DNA of 21,848 nt, from positions 1 to 21,848 of the forward strand of contig JAWQRM010000515.1 of NCBI GenBank assembly GCA_033557675.1, written 5' to 3'. This DNA is from Coptodactyla brooksi. Lineage: Eukaryota; Arthropoda; Insecta; Coleoptera; Scarabaeidae. Under the pieces are notes generated by a model. It saw only the letters and a program-made list of their open reading frames with translations. It was not told where the DNA came from and did no database searches. Positions within the stretch are counted from its first letter, which is position 1; each line of letters starts with the position of its first letter. Position numbers and translations under genes: made by a program. Positions 19,284 through 21,848 of this stretch are shown here, in pieces.

Positions 19284-19839
19284 GGTTGTGTACTTCCCCC
19301 ACAATCCAGACATGAAACCTATATGTATCAACAGCCCATGAGTCAAGGATCACGAATCCGTTGTCCATTTTTCCTAAAGACACCTCCTGACTGAGATATT
19401 CAAATTACAAAATCTCGAATTTTAGTCGACAAATTTATGTGGTTAAGAGTTGACATTTGCATGGAATGACAAATGCTGTTATTAGGTCAGACACAGTGGC
19501 AAGCGTGGAGAACTCTCTTGTGAAGGTGACCTGAGTTACAATCTCGGTCTACACCAACCACATTTTGTTGTTGCGGAAAAAAAAATTAGGCCACCTGGTT
19601 CCGAAAATTTTCAGCAGGCGATATTCGAAAATGAAACCATCCTATATATCTGTAATGTTGCCATTTTGTAGCATTTTTTATGTTGTACTTTTGATTTATT
19701 TTACAAAATACTTCTATTTGGGGGGCGGAAAAAAAAATTAGGCCACCTTATAAAACATTATTTTAATGATAAAATATTCAAAAAAATGTTAAACAAAACA
19801 ACATAACAGAATTAGTATTTTGTTGGGAACCCTTTTGAA

Positions 19840-20330
19840 CAAATCACAGCTCTTCAACGTGCTGGCATGGTCCACATAGCGCATGATCATATTTAACGGA
19901 ATTTTTGACCACTTATTGCTGCGAACAAGTCAGCCATTCTTGTGAAGTGGTGCTTGTGGACCTTCCTGTCAACGTCATCATTCCGCTGTCCTTCATCCAC
20001 GCCTTCGTTGCCTTTGCCGTATGCTTTGGATCATTATCGCGCATAAAGATCCAATCAGCAGCGCGCTTCTCAGTGGCCTGTGGAAGCATGGTCGACTTCA
20101 TCATTTCAATGTATTTGACCGCTGTAAGTGTGCCCTCCACATGACAAATGGGGCCAATGGCGTTTAGCGAAAAACACGCTCACGTCATGATGGATCCGTC
20201 GCCGTGCTTTATAGTAGGCACTTGTTACCTAACATCAAAACGCTTGGATGGTGGTCGACGAACGTAGTGGATGCCATCAGTGGTCCATGGAGGCCGTGCC
20301 AGCGCATGACAACATTGCTCCGAATAAATC
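19840..20330 (-). pseudogene. Tc1-like transposase remnant, left copy
   Basis: On the minus strand, blocks run YVRRPPSKRFDVR, a stop, VPTIKHGDGSIMT, a stop in place of the usual W, ACFSLNAIGPICHVEGTLTA, then VKYIEMMKSTMLP and ADWIFMRDNDPKHTAKATKA. This is the order of a Tc1 DD34E transposase from the first-aspartate-distal region through the second catalytic aspartate (DNDPKHT). About 60 bp that would encode PPQSPDLNPIENLWDHV are deleted after WMKDSGMMT, so the catalytic glutamate is lost. Frame then resumes at the C-terminal sequence shared with the right copy. Nonfunctional. Confidence 0.8.
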
Positions 20331-20392
20331 CGATGTTTTTGTGAAGTGGCGCCACTTGGAAATTCTGTTCTTAAATGTTGTGTTTGTCAATT

Positions 20393-20760
20393 CAGCGGTC
20401 AAATACATTGAAATGATGAAGTAAGAGTTTCACAGGCCGCTGCTGATTGGATCTTTATACACGATAATGATCTGAAGCATCCAACAAAGGTGACGAAGAC
20501 GTGGATGAATGACAACGGCATAACTGTCATTTTATAGCCTCCCCAAAGCCCAGATTTGAATCCCATAGAGAATTTATGGGATCACGTTGGCAGGAAGGTC
20601 CACAAGCACCACTTAACAAAAAGGACGACTTGTTCGCAGCAATAAGTGATGAATGGTCAAAAATTCCATTGGACATGATCATGCGCTATGTGGACTCCAT
20701 GTCAGCACGTTGAAGAGCTGTGATTGGTACAAAAGGGTTCCCAATAAAATACTAATTCTG
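20393..20760 (+). pseudogene. Tc1-like transposase remnant, right copy
   Basis: The plus strand begins AVKYIEMMK, then is broken by a small deletion and frameshift. It resumes AADWIFIHDNDLKHPTKVTK, then WMNDNGITVIL, a stop where a tryptophan is usual, and PPQSPDLNPIENLWDHVGRK. The aspartate of DND and the glutamate of IEN are separated by 34 residues, the DD34E spacing of Tc1 elements. Here the E-box that the left copy has lost is preserved. The C terminus reads DDLFAAISDEWSKIP and ends in the shared arm. A frameshift and stop make it inactive. Confidence 0.82.
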
Positions 20761-21011
20761 TTATGTTATTGAAATAACGTTTTGTAAGGTGGTCTAATTT
20801 TTTTTTCCACCCCCAAAATGGAAGTATTCCGTAAAATAAATCAAAAGTACTATTCAACAAAACTTTATCGGGAAATGAAATATGGGATAGGATTCAACAT
20901 AAAAAATGCTACAAAATGGCAACATTACGGATATATAGGATGGTTTCATTTTCGAACATCGCCTGCTGAAAAATTTCAGAACAAGGTGGCCTAATTTTTT
21001 TTTCCGCAACT

Positions 21012-21503
21012 GTATGTATTTTCGCGATCCTTCGCTAGAACTGGTTATAAAAGAACAGTGAGTTCGAAATGAAATGTTTTTCTCAATGGATCAAGACCTC
21101 TCTAATGAACCCAACATCCCTCATAAGAAGGGATGATAGAAATACTAATATAATGTAATACTAGTGTATGTAAAAGAACGATGATGTATTAGTGTTTTAT
21201 TCGAATCGTGTTCTGACGAATATTTTGTTTGAGTGGTTCACAATGCTTTTCGACATTCATCATTTTCAAGTGAATGACAAAAGTCAAAATTGTTCCCAAC
21301 ATTCCTCGTAATGAGGGATGTTGGGCCGATTGGATAGGTCTCGATCCATTGACTAACCGTTATTTTATAGCAAATCCTTGCGAAGGATCGTGAAAATACA
21401 TACGTCAGTGTTTCTATCATCCCTTACTATGAGGGATGTTAGGCCAATTGGAGAGGTCTTGATCCACTGAGAGAAGCATTTCGTTTCCAACTCAGTGATT
21501 AAC
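21012..21503. repeat. Nested inverted and direct repeats beside the Tc1 composite
   Basis: Segments at about 21053-21140 and 21413-21503 are inverted copies sharing CAGTGAGTTCGAAATGAAAT-like, CTCAATGGATCAAGACCTCT and CAACATCCCTCATA-like words. An inner pair is at 21012-21030 and 21384-21407 (TGTATGTATTTTC / GAAAATACATAC). A third module at about 21297-21360 is a direct relative of the 21417-21480 module (GAGGGATGTT, then GG..GATTGG.. and GGTCT.GATCCA). No protein is recognised; it is probably part of a foldback element's internal repeat system. Confidence 0.7.
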
Positions 21504-21848
21504 ATCAAAATGAGTTGCAGCAAATTTTCAGGACGAAATCGCAAAATAAAAAAGTTGGTCACAAACCGAGATTTGAATTCAGGTCACCTCTGCAAGAGAG
21601 GACTATACCTCGCTTGCCATTGTGCCATCTGACCTAATAACAGCATTGTCATTCCATTCAAATGTCAACTCTTAAGCACGTAAATGTATTGACTAGAATT
21701 CGAGATTTTGTAATTTGAATATCTCAGTCAGGAGGCGCCTTTAGGAAAAATGGACGACGGATTCGTGATCCTTGACTCAAGGGCTGTTGATACATATAGG
21801 TTTCATGTCTGGATCGTGGGGGAAGTACACAACCCCAGACATGAAACC

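Larger units (their letters stand above)
19570..21010. mobile_element. Inverted composite of two Tc1-like transposons
   Basis: The outer ends GTTGCGG (19570-19576) and CCGCAAC (21004-21010) are inverted, and the right end continues as TGTA, consistent with a TA target. Inverted similarity extends through the terminal region and into the transposase reading frame: left arm 19570-20124, right arm 20393-21010, with a loop of 268 bp. The two halves are therefore 3' halves of the same element joined tail-outward, not an element with ordinary short TIRs. Each end contains two copies of a 23-base repeat (GCGG, A9, TTAGGCCACC): 19573-19595 and 19725-19747 on the left, 20985-21007 and 20788-20810 on the right. 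This is the IR/DR organisation known from some Tc1-like elements such as Sleeping Beauty. Confidence 0.82.
19284..21837. mobile_element. Foldback element with arms of about 280 bp enclosing other insertions
   Basis: The left arm 19284-19560 and right arm 21555-21837 are inverted copies. Shared blocks, outer to inner, are GGTTGTGTACTTCCCCCAC, CAGACATGAAACCTATATGT, AAGGATCACGAATCCG, TTTTTCCTAAA, TCAGTCAGGAGG (as its complement), CAAATTACAAAATCTCGAAT, AAGAGTTGACATTTG, TGTTATTAGGTCAGA and GTGGCAAGC. Between the arms lie the Tc1-like composite (19570-21010) and a stem region (21012-21503). No transposase of its own is visible. The element type (foldback or large MITE) is inferred from architecture. 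A 14-base direct copy of an arm segment (CCAGACATGAAACC) follows at the very end of the window, so the unit may continue or repeat beyond it. Confidence 0.8.

Overview
The window looks like AT-rich nuclear DNA from an insect or another arthropod. Three widely spaced coding exons sit in long introns packed with decayed transposons: Penelope-like, LINE, Tc1/IS630-like, TTAA-inserting and foldback elements. Nothing in it fixes the species. No bacterial, viral or organellar genes, tRNAs, rRNAs or CRISPR arrays were seen. The only host gene that can be supported is on the plus strand: a La-related protein 4 / 4B (LARP4 family, Drosophila Larp4B-like) gene, seen as exons at 10529-10775, 15726-15975 and 18247-18594. 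Their splice sites and reading phases join exactly. Together they encode the end of an N-terminal low-complexity leader, the whole La motif and the adjoining RRM. The 5' end of the gene may lie in the CpG-richer tract around 9400-10528. The 3' end lies beyond the window. Layout: 1-1500 holds an AT microsatellite and a broken LINE reverse transcriptase (minus strand). 1520-5832 is a large inverted pair of Penelope-like element fragments, with reverse transcriptase and GIY-YIG-type endonuclease remnants facing outward around a spacer. 5833-7016 contains a small tandem duplication and a foldback. 7021-7745 is a TTAA-flanked non-autonomous DNA transposon. 7781-8877 holds another foldback between short direct repeats. 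9058-10528 has a GC/GT microsatellite, the CpG-rich tract and the first LARP4 exon boundary. The first LARP4 intron (10776-15725) begins with a roughly 1-kb unit present three times in tandem. Each unit carries a decayed DDE-transposase fragment. The third unit carries a 70-bp perfectly palindromic TTAA-flanked insertion, and the first two units preserve the corresponding empty site. A minus-strand LINE fragment and a partial fourth unit follow. The second intron (15976-18246) contains a second copy of the 7021 TTAA element in the opposite orientation. The third intron (from 18595) contains a foldback element with arms of about 280 bp at 19284-19560 and 21555-21837. Between its arms lies an inverted composite of two Tc1-like elements (19570-21010) that share an IR/DR-type end, plus a smaller stem region at 21012-21503. 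In sum, one conserved RNA-binding protein gene is spread over about 8 kb, and most of the recognisable remainder is mobile DNA. Several repeats are arranged as inverted pairs that could fold in the pre-mRNA.
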